64,000 nt of DNA. Source: Tetraselmis striata. Taxonomy: Eukaryota; Chlorophyta; Chlorodendrophyceae; Chlorodendrales; Chlorodendraceae. Numbering within the stretch: the first letter of the stretch is position 1; each line of letters opens with the position of its first letter. A program made the translations under genes and the position numbers. The DNA lies in NCBI GenBank assembly GCA_006384855.1, contig VCJN01003490.1, forward strand, positions 124,001 to 188,000, in the 5' to 3' direction. Positions 54,831 to 64,000 of the stretch are shown piece after piece. Under the pieces are notes generated by a model. That model was not told the DNA's origin, did no database searches, and saw only the letters and a list, made by a program, of their open reading frames with translations.

Positions 54831-55646
54831 ATGCCGGCCTTCGTCACGATACGAGCAAGGCGGTATCACCTGGCATGGTTGCTGCTGGCGAGCGCGCTGC
54901 TGGCTGATCATGGGAAGGGGCAGCGTCTTCCGGCGAGGCAGCGGCACGCGCCGGCCCATCACTCCAAGCGGGAGCTCGGCGCGCTGCGGAAGTATGACCT
55001 CACAAACATCGTGCACACGCTGAGCTACTGGCACAGCCATAAGCCCGCCATCTACTTCAGCGCCAATGGCGCAGACCTAGCCGTGGAGCAGCTATTCTTC
55101 GGTCGGCAAAAGGGGGGGACGTTTGTGGAGTTTGGCGGCTTCGGCTTTCACGGGGACGCGATGAGCGACACGCTACTGTTCGAGCGGTACCGCCAGTGGC
55201 GAGGCGTGCTGTTCGAGGCGTACCTCGATAACTTCAGTCGCGCGAGGCAGCGGAGGCCGGGCGCGCTGTGGGTGGGAAAGCCCGTCTGTATAGAGGGCAG
55301 CGCGGCGAGCGGCGGCGGCCAGTTTGTGCCGGCCGAGGGGAAGCTGCTGTCGGGGGCGTGCGAGCCGATCGGGCCGGTGCTGCGGCGCGCCGGAATCGAC
55401 GCCGTCGACCTGCTGTCGCTCAGCCTTGACGGCTACGAAGCCCCGGTGCTGGAGCATATGCTTGACTGGAGCATCCCAGTGCGCGTGGTGGTGGTGGCGA
55501 TGCCCCGGGGGCGCCAGGCCCAGGCGGGCAACGGCCGTGCACGCGCCGCGCTGCTGGCTCGCGGCTTTGAGGAGGAGCGCCGTGTGCAGGTCAAGGACAC
55601 CGGCATCTTCGTCAATCCCGCCTACACTCCGCCTGGAGCTCGGTGA
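54831..55646 (+). CDS. FkbM-like methyltransferase-domain protein, secretory pathway
   Basis: Intronless frame of 271 residues from the ATG at 54831. An N-terminal hydrophobic stretch (YHLAWLLLASALLA) suggests a signal peptide or anchor. Residues 95-131 (GGTFVEFGGFGFHGDAMSDT, LFERYRQWRGVLFEAY) match the SAM-binding start of FkbM-type methyltransferases, normally GxFVExGAxDG with SNT and WxGxLIE. Residues 193-210 (DLLSLSLDGYEAPVLEHM) match the D-xLSIDIDGxE block. FkbM proteins O-methylate sugars or small molecules; the substrate here is unknown. The DG of motif I is replaced by FG. It is followed by a run of about 28 G (55669-55696). Confidence 0.75.
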   Translation: MPAFVTIRARRYHLAWLLLASALLADHGKGQRLPARQRHAPAHHSKRELGALRKYDLTNIVHTLSYWHSHKPAIYFSANGADLAVEQLFFGRQKGGTFVEFGGFGFHGDAMSDTLLFERYRQWRGVLFEAYLDNFSRARQRRPGALWVGKPVCIEGSAASGGGQFVPAEGKLLSGACEPIGPVLRRAGIDAVDLLSLSLDGYEAPVLEHMLDWSIPVRVVVVAMPRGRQAQAGNGRARAALLARGFEEERRVQVKDTGIFVNPAYTPPGAR

Positions 55647-56859
55647 CAGCGGGTCCAGGGCGGCGGGGCCGGGGGGGGGGGGGGGGGGGGGGGGGGTGTT
55701 GCTGCTTTTAGTAAAGGAAAGTACATTCCAGGACATGCTTGGCTCTGGCGACACCTACTGGGGTCCGGGCCACAGGGAGTTTTGTACACGTAGAGAGCTC
55801 GGAGGACGGCGATGGCTGTAAACTCCACTGGTGCTAGCCATCTTGCGGCGAGGGCTTGTGCTTGCCTGTTACGCCTGCTCTTCCCTCGTGGAGCATTTGC
55901 GGCAACATAGCACTCCCCTTCCTGGACCTGTTTGCACCCATGTAGCAACTATGTCGACACCGTCAACTGAGGGGGCAGCGATAGCGGCCAAGGAGCCTGT
56001 GCAGCTGCAACCGAGGCCGCGCTGCGGAGAGGGCAGCGGCATTAGCCTGTCGGCGGGCATCCTCGGCATGGCAGCAAGATCCATGCACTACTTGCGGCAC
56101 ACCCTGTGCAAACTGCTCGGTGCTGGCAAAACCAATCAAACATCCAGATTCGGCAGGGGGACAGCGCTAGGGGGTGGAGGGGTATTTGCACAGGACATCC
56201 GGGAGGAGTATACAACGCATACAGAAAATATCATCGTGATACAGATCGGGACTGGAGGCGTGTGATCCAATGATGCGAAATATTGCACTGCACACAATGG
56301 TAACATACTCTATAGTAAAACAAACTATAAACACCCGCATCAAGTAAACCCGCAGACAATCTATTTCCCAGCATGCATTCACCAAGGGACCCTAATTGAT
56401 TCTATCGGCATTGCGTAATGTTTTCGCCACGATATCGCCACAAGACTATAATTCATATAATAGGGATATGTATGGCCAAGGCAGCCAAAGAGCTTATCAC
56501 ACAACCGCGTGGTTTGTTGCCTTGATAGATATCTGGCGCAACTGGTCATATCCCCACAAAATCATGCAACGTGCGCAGCAGCCATGCATCACTCTTAGCC
56601 AACTCAGGAAAATGAGCGAAAACTGCATCTGGCTTGCGGATGCTACCCCATATACATGCAGCTCTGATCAGGCAGGGATGGCGAGTGCCCTTCCATACCT
56701 CTCCTGGCATGTTAATTGTAGTTGTGCTACAATGGCGGCGTGATACGCGGCGGGTACATTGGACTGTGTGCCTGCAGTCGGTTAGAATAAGGAGATTGCA
56801 TTACATATTAACGGCATCGGTCCCACCAGACATGAATAGATGCATGGCAGTAGGTATAT
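55647..56859. other. Intergenic, no gene recognised
   Basis: Starts with a G run (55669-55696). The frames at 55831-56265 and 56396-56876 have no recognisable motif and sit in DNA of ordinary composition. Confidence 0.45.
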
Positions 56860-59105
56860 CTAGAAGAGCGCCATAATGAGTGCGGGCGGCACTAGCAGCG
56901 TGGCCACCAGCAACAGCGGCGCAACCGCTAGGGTGGAGGCGGCGGAGGCTGTGGAGAAAACACCAGTGGGGGGTTGCGAGGTGAGGGCCGGGGTGGTGGG
57001 CGCAGGAGTAGGCACCGGCGCCGAGAGGGTGAGAGCTGGCGTGGTGGGAGCTGGGGTGGGGGCAGGGGTGGCGACAGGAGTGGAGGCAGCGGACGGGGCA
57101 GGGGTGGGGCCGGGCGTGGGGGCGACCCGCTGGCAGTGACTGCCTTCAAAGCCAGGCGGGCAGTTGCACTTGTAGCCGCGGCTCCAAATGTTCTCGCAGG
57201 TGCCGCTGTTGAGGCAAGGGTCCGGCAGGCACCGGTGGCAAAAGAATCCTGTCATGAGCAGCATGTCCAGGTTGTACGAGCCCTCACCGTTGCAGTTCTC
57301 GCGGCTGCTGCCGTACTGCTCGCCCAGGCACATGTCGGTCTGGTTGCGGTAGCTACAATCCATGGGCTCATGCTCAAGGATCACCTCCAAGCCTGTGCCG
57401 GTCGGCTCGCTGCACTCAGCGGGCGGGATTTCCAGGGCGGGCGGCGAGCCGGAGGGCGCGTCGCTCGGCTCGCATGCCGCCATGGCGGCCACGCGGCCGA
57501 CCTCGTCTGTGAGGCCATTGACGAACCACAGCTCACCTGTGGCGGGCTCGATGGCGAGGCCCATGAGTCCGGGGTCGCCTGTGTGAAGACGAGCGACCGC
57601 CGAGCCAGTGCCCTTGTCGAGCGCCACAATGTCGCCGCTCGAATACTCGCCGACGTACAGGAAGTGGTCATCGACAGCGAGGCCTGACGGCGTGTCGAGA
57701 CCAGTCGCGATCTCGGCCTGGGCGAGGCAGTGGTATACGCTGTACTCGAACGCCGGCTCGGTTGCAGACCACAGCCGGTACTCGCCACCCTGGTCGAGCC
57801 GCGCGTGCCGATCGAAGCTGCCGGTGGAGCGGTCGACGGCCAGAACGCGGCCGTTGCCAGCATCATTGATGAATAGCACGTCGCTGGTGGGATCGACCGC
57901 CACGGCGCTCGGCACGCCCGGGACGCGGCGGACTGATACATCATGGTAGCGGCGGACGTTGGCGCGGCTGTGGTCGAGAACGCCGACGCCGTGCGGCTCT
58001 TCGAAGTCGTAGCGCAGCAGCGTGAGATCCAACTCGTCATAATTCTCACTGGTGGGCTCGCCGCGTACAGCGATCGCCCAGTAGACATTGCCGAAGGGTG
58101 TGATCCCCTCGGGGTCGTGCGCGACGCCCACGCAGAGCGGGCTCTCGTGCAGCATGTCCGTGTGTGCCACGAAGCAGGGCTCGTCGTCTGTGAAGTCGTC
58201 AACGTCGGCGCAGGAGGTGCCGTCGGCGCGCACCAGCAACGCGGTCGAGGCGTTATACAGCGTGGGGCCCATGAAGAAGTTGGGGGCGTCGAATCCATCG
58301 TACCCTAGGACGCAATCCCCGCAATTTCAGTACCAATGAGCACTTGCGCAGTTGCTGGTACCAAGGTGGTGCCATGATTTTGAATATTAATGTTTTAGCC
58401 GATCATATCCTCACGAGTGCATAGGGACGGGGTCTTATGGTTGAGTGTCACGGGGAGTCTCACCATTGACCGATTCTTGACAAGTCACGAATTGCCCGCG
58501 ACCGTCGAAGGAGATAGCAGCGCCGCGCGACATGTAGTGGTAGTACCTGTGAAGGCATGTTTTTAGTCTACCGGTGACGGCTGTGTTGGTAGTAACAAGA
58601 GACAACGTGGTGAGGAATCGAGGGAGTACCCGCGATCACGGCGAAGCGCGGCAGAGACACCAGCCAGTGAGTCCCCGCTTGCTGACACCAGAGAGCGCTG
58701 CACGCCGGTTGTGTCATTGGCAACTGGGGGTGTGCCAGGCACGGCAGCGCGGAGCGCGTCCTGCATGCCACGGAACACGGTGGTAGCCGCGGTGTTGTTA
58801 TTGATGACCCAGAGCTCCCCGGTAGTGGCGTCAAACGCGAGGCCGCGCGGCTTTGACAGGAGCGGCAGGCCTCCAGAGGACATTGGGCCACCAGGGAGGT
58901 CCGCTGCTGACACTTTGACGACTGTGCTAACGCTGCCAAACTTTGGAGAGCATGTGGGCGGGTCGCTTTGTGCAACGGGCACCTCGCCACCATCGTCATT
59001 ACCATTATCAGTGCCAGCTGCGCAGCACAGCATATACAAGTCGCGTCATTCCGGAAATTTACAGCACAGCACATGAAGCGTTTACACACACACACAAACA
59101 CAAAT

Positions 59106-59189
<84 letters not shown>

Positions 59190-61458
59190 CAATGGCGTTG
59201 TAGTAGGTTTAACGGCGGCACCGCATCCCAATTGAGTATGCGCTAAGCAGAACACCCCCCCCCCCCCCCACACACACACACAGAGAGAGAGAGAGAGGGA
59301 GGGACCTTTTGTACAAATCGCTAGAAGACATTTTTGCTATATAAGATATTTCTAAAACTGTGCGTAGTGCCGGTGAGTGCGTTGTCAGTAAAACTAAAAA
59401 GCACCCGGAAATGTATTTTGACATCGCGCACTTCCGCCTAAATATTCTGTTGTACGGGTCGTCTTCGTAGTACTATAATAATTTGCTGATGTATACTAAA
59501 TCTTGATAGTCGAGACGTCGTAGCGCGATGACACGTTATAGATACAAGGTAGAGTCAGGAGATCGACAGGATCAAGCCCTGCTGCCCTACTGGCGCGGCG
59601 CCGGCGTCGTCATTGCAGGCCGTCATTATTGTCGCTGACTCGCCGCGACGATCCCGATACGCCATCAGTGCCATCAGTGCGTCACTGCCAGTAGTGCGCG
59701 GCACCAGTAGGGCCTTCTGATTGTTTGGCGCTGCCTTTGTTAGCATACACTCCGCCCGACCTCCGTCAGCACGCACCATCCTGTCCGTGTACCCGAGCTA
59801 GCATTATGACCGCTGTCAAACGCTTTGGACATCTTGTCTGCAAACCAACTCATTTCTCGACAAAAGCGGATCTATCGGCAGTGGACCGAGGGGCTTCTGT
59901 CGGCCCCCTCCCCTCCGCCCTCGGCGGCCCAAAAAGCATTCAGCGCGAGGATCACACACACACACACACACACACCCTAATGACGTTGCAGGGGTTTAGG
60001 GGGGCACCGCATCCCAATTAGGTAAGCTGCTAAGCAGACCCCCTCCTCTCTCACACACATACACACGCACACCCACACACACACACATCAATCTCCAAGA
60101 CGGGAGGTTCACCTGTATGGTACAAGCTAACATGCCGATGACTAAAGTGAGAGCATTTCCGGCATAGGTTGAGGTTATCGGATCAGCACGTGTAAGCACC
60201 AAGCGCTGTGTTCAATCAGAGTGACTGCCGCTAGGCTGGAAGACAGCCAGGGGCAGGAAGCTGCAGGCGGGCAGGTGTACCAGGAGAATTTGAATTGTCA
60301 GCGCCAGGCTCCGCAGGGCACTCCTCCGTCGCTGCAGCCGCAAGCAACTCGTCCAGCAGCGGTGGCAGCTGCTGCTGCATCTCTCCCTCCAGGAAGAGCT
60401 TGCGCACTCGCTGGCAGTGGTCGAGCACTATGTAGTTGGGGTGCGCATCCGTGAAAAAGAGGTATTGCAGGCTGCGGCTCGCGTCGTCGATGAAGTGCAG
60501 GTGGTCGCTGCTCTGGCCGTCCAGGCTGCCCCATGTGGAGCAGACAAAGCGGTTGACGCCAACCTTCAGGCTGGCCATGAACGCGGCGCGCGGGGCGCCC
60601 TCGGCAGCTGAAGCAGCGTAGGTGTCAGCCAGCCGGCTCAGGGCGGGCGACTCCTGGCGACCAGGGCCACAGCCGGTGTAGTACGTGGCAATGACAGTCA
60701 CGAAGCGCTGGCCGCCATTATGGCGGTAATCATAATCCGCCAACTTGTGGGTGCGCCCCGGCTGCGGGTGGCACTCCGAAAAATCCACGTACTTGTGGTC
60801 CACGCCCACGGCGTCATCAATCTGCATAGCACAAAACGCAATCGAGAGGGAGGATTGTGGGTGGTGGTGGTGGGAGGGGGGGGGCTCCAGCAGTCACTAG
60901 GAGGCAGGCGCACTGCCAGGGTACAATCGCACCATGCCTTGGCGTGCCCCCCCCCCCCCCCCTTCCCCCATATTAATGAAAAGTGCCCTCCTTGCCACAA
61001 CGCAAATCGCCCGCGGGCGTGTTGACTGCAACAGCAGATGCCACCTAGCAGCGCAGCCGCTGTGTGCATGACAGCACTCTGGGCAGCAGTTACTGCAACA
61101 TGGGCGCTAACTCGTGGGGGCAGGAAGGGGCCGCCAGGGGATGGAGCGGGAGGGTGGGGAAGGCGTATGTATGTGTGTGTATGGAGAAGAGGGAGGGGGG
61201 GACGTGGACTGGAATAAAACGGAGAAACTAGGTTACGGGCCGTCGAGCACCGCTACGCAGGAGGGGAACAGTGTAGTGGTGCGCCAGCTGGCGCGCCGAC
61301 CGCGGTACTGCCCCTGCGCCCATCATGGCATGGCGACCGCTTGCCATGCGCGGTCGCACCTGGTACGGCTGGCCGCCGCCGCCCTGCGCGCTCGCTGGCC
61401 GGCTGGTCGCCAGTAGAGTTGCGCACAGCAGGGTGGCTGCCAGACGCCAGAACAACAT
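56860..61458 (-). CDS. Secreted or surface protein with N-terminal redox-like, NHL-propeller, EGF and Pro-Thr stalk regions
   Basis: Minus-strand exons: 61458-about 61240, 60831-60281, 59017-58630, 58546-58464 and 58304-56860, with consistent phases from the second on. Signal peptide (MLFWRLAATLLCATLLATS). The second exon holds FSECHPQPGR and VTVIATYYTGCGPGRQESPA, which may be a thioredoxin-like fold; this is weak. NHL-type propeller repeats follow (LSKPRGLAFDATTGELWVIN, VPSAVAVDPTSDVLFINDAG, IATGLDTPSGLAVDDHFLYV, LMGLAIEPATGELWFVNG). Then comes one EGF module (CLNSGTCENIW, CNCPPGFEGSHC), a Pro-Thr-Ala stalk, and a C-terminal hydrophobic tail that could be a GPI signal or a membrane anchor. 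Intron 2 (1.26 kb) contains microsatellites. The ligand and function are unknown. Confidence 0.8.
59067..59300. repeat. CA/GA microsatellite cluster with a conserved unit
   Basis: (CA)n at about 59078-59151, (GA)n at 59152-59187, then about 70 bp including GGCACCGCATCCCAATT, a C run, and further CA/GA. It lies in an intron of the NHL/EGF gene. The unit recurs at 59953-60090. Confidence 0.75.
59953..60090. repeat. Second CA microsatellite cluster with the same conserved unit
   Basis: (CA)n, then AATGACGTTGCAGGGGTTTA, the GGCACCGCATCCCAATTA core, GCTAAGCAGACCCC and more CA. Same order as 59188-59300, so either a duplicated segment or a short mobile sequence. Confidence 0.65.
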
Positions 61459-62327
61459 GCTGAACACCACGCGGCTGCACCCTGGGCTGTGCGTATCTGT
61501 CAGTTGGTCTGCCAACTTGTTTCCCTCGTAGTGTAGCCAACTCCGGAGGCGCAGTGGGCGTCGGGTAGGTTGCTGTGAGTCCGTCGGCGTACCTGCTCAA
61601 GTCTCTACCGCGACTCGACGACTCTACGTTTTACCTGCGATGAGGGGGCTACCTGTAGCAGCAAGCTACCGTACGCACTGGTAGTCGCTACTCAACTCAA
61701 CGCACGTACCTGTACCAGACGCGGCGGCACCACCAGATCGCGATGACAATCCCGCGGCCACGTGGCGCCATCCACGTGAGTATCGGTAGGGCATAAAGTT
61801 AGGTTTTTCACTACTCTCGCTATTTTGCGGGAGTTTATTATTCGCACATCGAATAGTCGTAATTGCACATGCTGTACGAGGATCAACCTGAGCCTGCGCG
61901 GGCGTGACCGTTTGAGTCCTTAAAGCGTGCCTGAAAAAAGCCGGAATCCTAATGTCGATCGACATTTTACTTCCGAGAAAAACGCAAAAATCAATATCGC
62001 TAGGTAAGGATTATAGCGCGCCGGCAATCCAGGCATGCTTCCGCATGCAACACCATGCTTTGGGGCGGCTTCGGCCGATGTCCCGGGCAAACCTTACTTA
62101 ACTTTTTACCATGCTTGCGTCGTCGCTAGTTAAGAAAATTATAATCATGGTAATGCTTAAATGTACAAAGTCACTATCCCAGCCGAAATAATTTACGTGG
62201 TCGCTATTATTACCGAATACTCGCTATAATTCCAGGGGTTTAGTACCAGCATAGCAAAACTTTTCACATATCTTTTGTCGCAGACAATCAGTACGAGACT
62301 ACCACTCGTATGAGAAGGCGAACATAT
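61459..62327. other. 5' flank of the NHL/EGF gene and intergenic DNA
   Basis: No gene seen. 62063-62105 is a SINE 3'-end remnant (GGCGGCTTCGGCCGATGTCC and a CTTTTTA-type end). Confidence 0.4.
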
Positions 62328-62516
62328 GATCTAAACTAGTTTATGGGGTTTCCATCCTTGACCTAACCGCTTTTCAGCTACAAGTGCTGCGCAGTGGTAC
62401 ATACGGGAACTAGTAACTGTTGTTGCGCCCTTGTTGGGTGCAGCACGAGTAGACATAAAAGCAGCCAGAACAGCTGAGCCTGCCATCTTCCAGTTTTCGC
62501 TGCGTTCCACGCAGCG
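62328..62516 (+). repeat. A1 direct repeat of the second recombinase-element copy
   Basis: 189 bp, ending CGCTGCGTTCCACGCAGCG. Aligns end to end with 17841-18029. Confidence 0.8.
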
Positions 62517-62629
62517 ATGTAAAAACTGTCTCGTAACCCGTTGCGAGCAAGGTCACCCCAGGTTGTTCAAGACCACACCCGGCTCGCCATCCGAGTGTGA
62601 TATTCTCGTCCGTACGTCCGTGCGTTACT

Positions 62630-63484
62630 ATGTCAGATGGAGAAGAACCCGTCGTTGAGCCGACGCTCAAGTCGTTGCAAGCAGATGTGCGTGCATTGGC
62701 TACAGCTGTGGCACAATTGACGGCTCGTGATCGCGTTGTTGATGGAGAAGGGGCACATGGCTCCGGCTCAGGGCAGCGCTTCGCGAGACAGCCGACAGGC
62801 AGCGGGGGAGCCGCAGAGCGCCCCGACTTGCTAGAGCTAGCCCAGAGCGGCCGTGTCGGAGCAAAATCCGTGAGTGCCGAGGATGATTACCTCGCGGTGC
62901 CAGAGCTACTGCAGAGAGCAGAGTCTGGTTACGAGGCCGTTCGACCGGTCAGCCGAGTGCCTGGACTTTTCCCTTTGAGCACCGACCTAACGAACGAGTA
63001 CCTCAAGCAGGATGACCGGCGTCTGCCGGCCCAGGAGGAGTACTTGTGGATGTCGTGTTTCGGGGCCCACATGGCCGCCCTTTTCGTGGCGCTCGACGAG
63101 CTGCTACCTTACGTCCCCGCCACTAACCAGGATTTCACCCCCTATCTCGCGAGAGCTCGGAATCACGCCGAGGCCATCGACAAGGCGTTTCGTTTTCGTC
63201 TAGCCTTCCTGCGGAGGCTGAATGAGATCAAGCGTGTGCACGGTGACCAAGGTGTTCTGGATGTGCTGCGGGCTCAACATTTTCAGCCTGCTTCGGAGCA
63301 TTTGGGTTCTGCGATTTTTGGGGACCTCATGAGGGACTACGAGCGTCGTGTCTTCGAGGCGACCGTTGCCAGCAGCGCCAAGGCGACCGCTACTTCTCGA
63401 GTAGCGGCTGCAGCTGCAGGTCGCGGGCGTGGGCGAGGACGTGGCGGCGGACGTGGACGCGGCCGCGAAGGTGAGCACGAGTGA
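62630..63484 (+). CDS. Gag-like protein of the recombinase element (second copy)
   Basis: 284 residues from the ATG at 62630 (MSDGEEPVVEPTLKSLQADV). It shares the acidic start, the central domain (VPELLQRAESGYEAVRPVSR, EEYLWMSCFGAHM) and the Arg-Gly tail with the 18142 protein, and is about ten residues shorter because of a deletion in the N-terminal heptad region. Uninterrupted. An RNA-binding, gag-like role is inferred from composition and position. Confidence 0.7.
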   Translation: MSDGEEPVVEPTLKSLQADVRALATAVAQLTARDRVVDGEGAHGSGSGQRFARQPTGSGGAAERPDLLELAQSGRVGAKSVSAEDDYLAVPELLQRAESGYEAVRPVSRVPGLFPLSTDLTNEYLKQDDRRLPAQEEYLWMSCFGAHMAALFVALDELLPYVPATNQDFTPYLARARNHAEAIDKAFRFRLAFLRRLNEIKRVHGDQGVLDVLRAQHFQPASEHLGSAIFGDLMRDYERRVFEATVASSAKATATSRVAAAAAGRGRGRGRGGGRGRGREGEHE

Positions 63485-63739
63485 CGGCGTGGGGCGCCGC
63501 TCGTCGGAGCTGCAGGCGCCTTGCGAGGCCACCTTTCGGTGACCGCCGCAAGACGCACCCTTGCAGCTCAACGGCGGGATGAGCGCCCTGTGTCTGGACC
63601 TGACCCCCCCACCTTACAGACTTCATTTAGACCTTCCTCGGTGCGGCGCTTCTTACAGCTACAGCCGAGTGCGGCTCAACCATCCGCACACCTGCACACG
63701 GCGGCTCAACCATCCGCCTTTCTTACAACCCCATCTCTG

Positions 63740-64000
63740 CGTTCGTCGGTTGTAACACTACGTGTTACAACCGGTTCGCAACGACCAAGTTTCGCGCGTG
63801 TACGTTACGCACGGGACAGGCGCTACGAGCGCGAAGGGCGCGCGGGGCGGCCCTCTTACCTGAACCTAGCCCCGCAAACCCGTACTGGAGCTACTGCAAA
63901 CCCGTCCAGCAACTACCGGCCAACCGCCGGGAACCTAACCGTTGCTGCCGAGTACTTTGCGAACAGTAGCCGTACCGGTGGAACTCTGTCAGTAAAACGA
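63740..64000 (+). CDS. Tyrosine recombinase, 5' part (runs off the window)
   Basis: Open frame without stops to the window end, containing VTTGSQRPSFARVRYARDRR and, further on, NLTVAAEYFANSS. It aligns with the region before the recombinase core in the 17841-21142 copy (CAAEYFANINRPSVTLSTKR), where a frameshift breaks it. The start codon and catalytic part are not visible here. Confidence 0.45.

Larger units (their letters stand above)
62328..64000 (+). mobile_element. Recombinase element with split repeats, copy running off the window
   Basis: A1 repeat (62328-62516, start GATCTAAACTAGTTTATGGG), the gag-like gene, then the start of the recombinase region. Gag-to-recombinase spacing equals that in 17841-21142. 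The visible part of the second frame is open to the window end, so this copy may be better preserved. Confidence 0.75.

Overview
The window looks like nuclear DNA of a eukaryotic alga, most likely a chlorophyte; no species can be named. Genes are GC-rich and split by many GT-AG introns. The gene families fit a green alga: an octotricopeptide-repeat (OPR/Tbc2-like) organelle RNA factor, a mitochondrial Oxa1 insertase, a DUF900-type hydrolase and secreted multidomain proteins. Transposons fill much of the rest: a chromodomain Ty3 element, tyrosine-recombinase elements with split direct repeats, hAT, LINE-like and SINE copies. Runs of 12-25 C or G recur, many just inside introns.

Layout. 1-2.5 kb: no gene. 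2.5-5.3 kb: a non-autonomous element with split direct repeats around a 67-bp minisatellite. 5.8-11.6 kb (+): membrane-anchored MORN/alpha-beta hydrolase. 12.5-15.3 kb (-): OXA1. 17.8-21.1 kb: tyrosine-recombinase element with a gag-like gene, a decayed recombinase and no reverse transcriptase. 23.05-25.7 kb (+): OPR gene. 26.5-30.3 kb: nested repeats (a 1.4-kb element, a second recombinase-element copy broken by a LINE, a SINE broken by another LINE). 30.3-37.7 kb: a truncated LINE-like element holding a complete, apparently young Ty3 chromovirus-type element (30484-37162). 37.8-43.3 kb: a decayed hAT element, itself invaded by a second copy of the 1.4-kb element. 43.3-47.5 kb: AT-richer DNA with repeats. 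47.6-61.5 kb: four secretory-pathway genes (astacin protease, PC-esterase/TBL-like protein, FkbM-like methyltransferase, NHL/EGF protein) with SINEs between them. 62.3-64 kb: a third recombinase-element copy running off the end.

The host genes are single-copy units, each with its own introns; no operon logic applies. The 47-61 kb genes share a theme of secreted or surface proteins. The most unusual biology is in the mobile elements: a Ty3 Pol with methyltransferase-like and Nudix-like domains ahead of the protease, expressed through a canonical -1 frameshift site, and a reverse-transcriptase-less family that keeps gag-like and recombinase genes and the split-repeat layout of PAT/TOC1-type elements.
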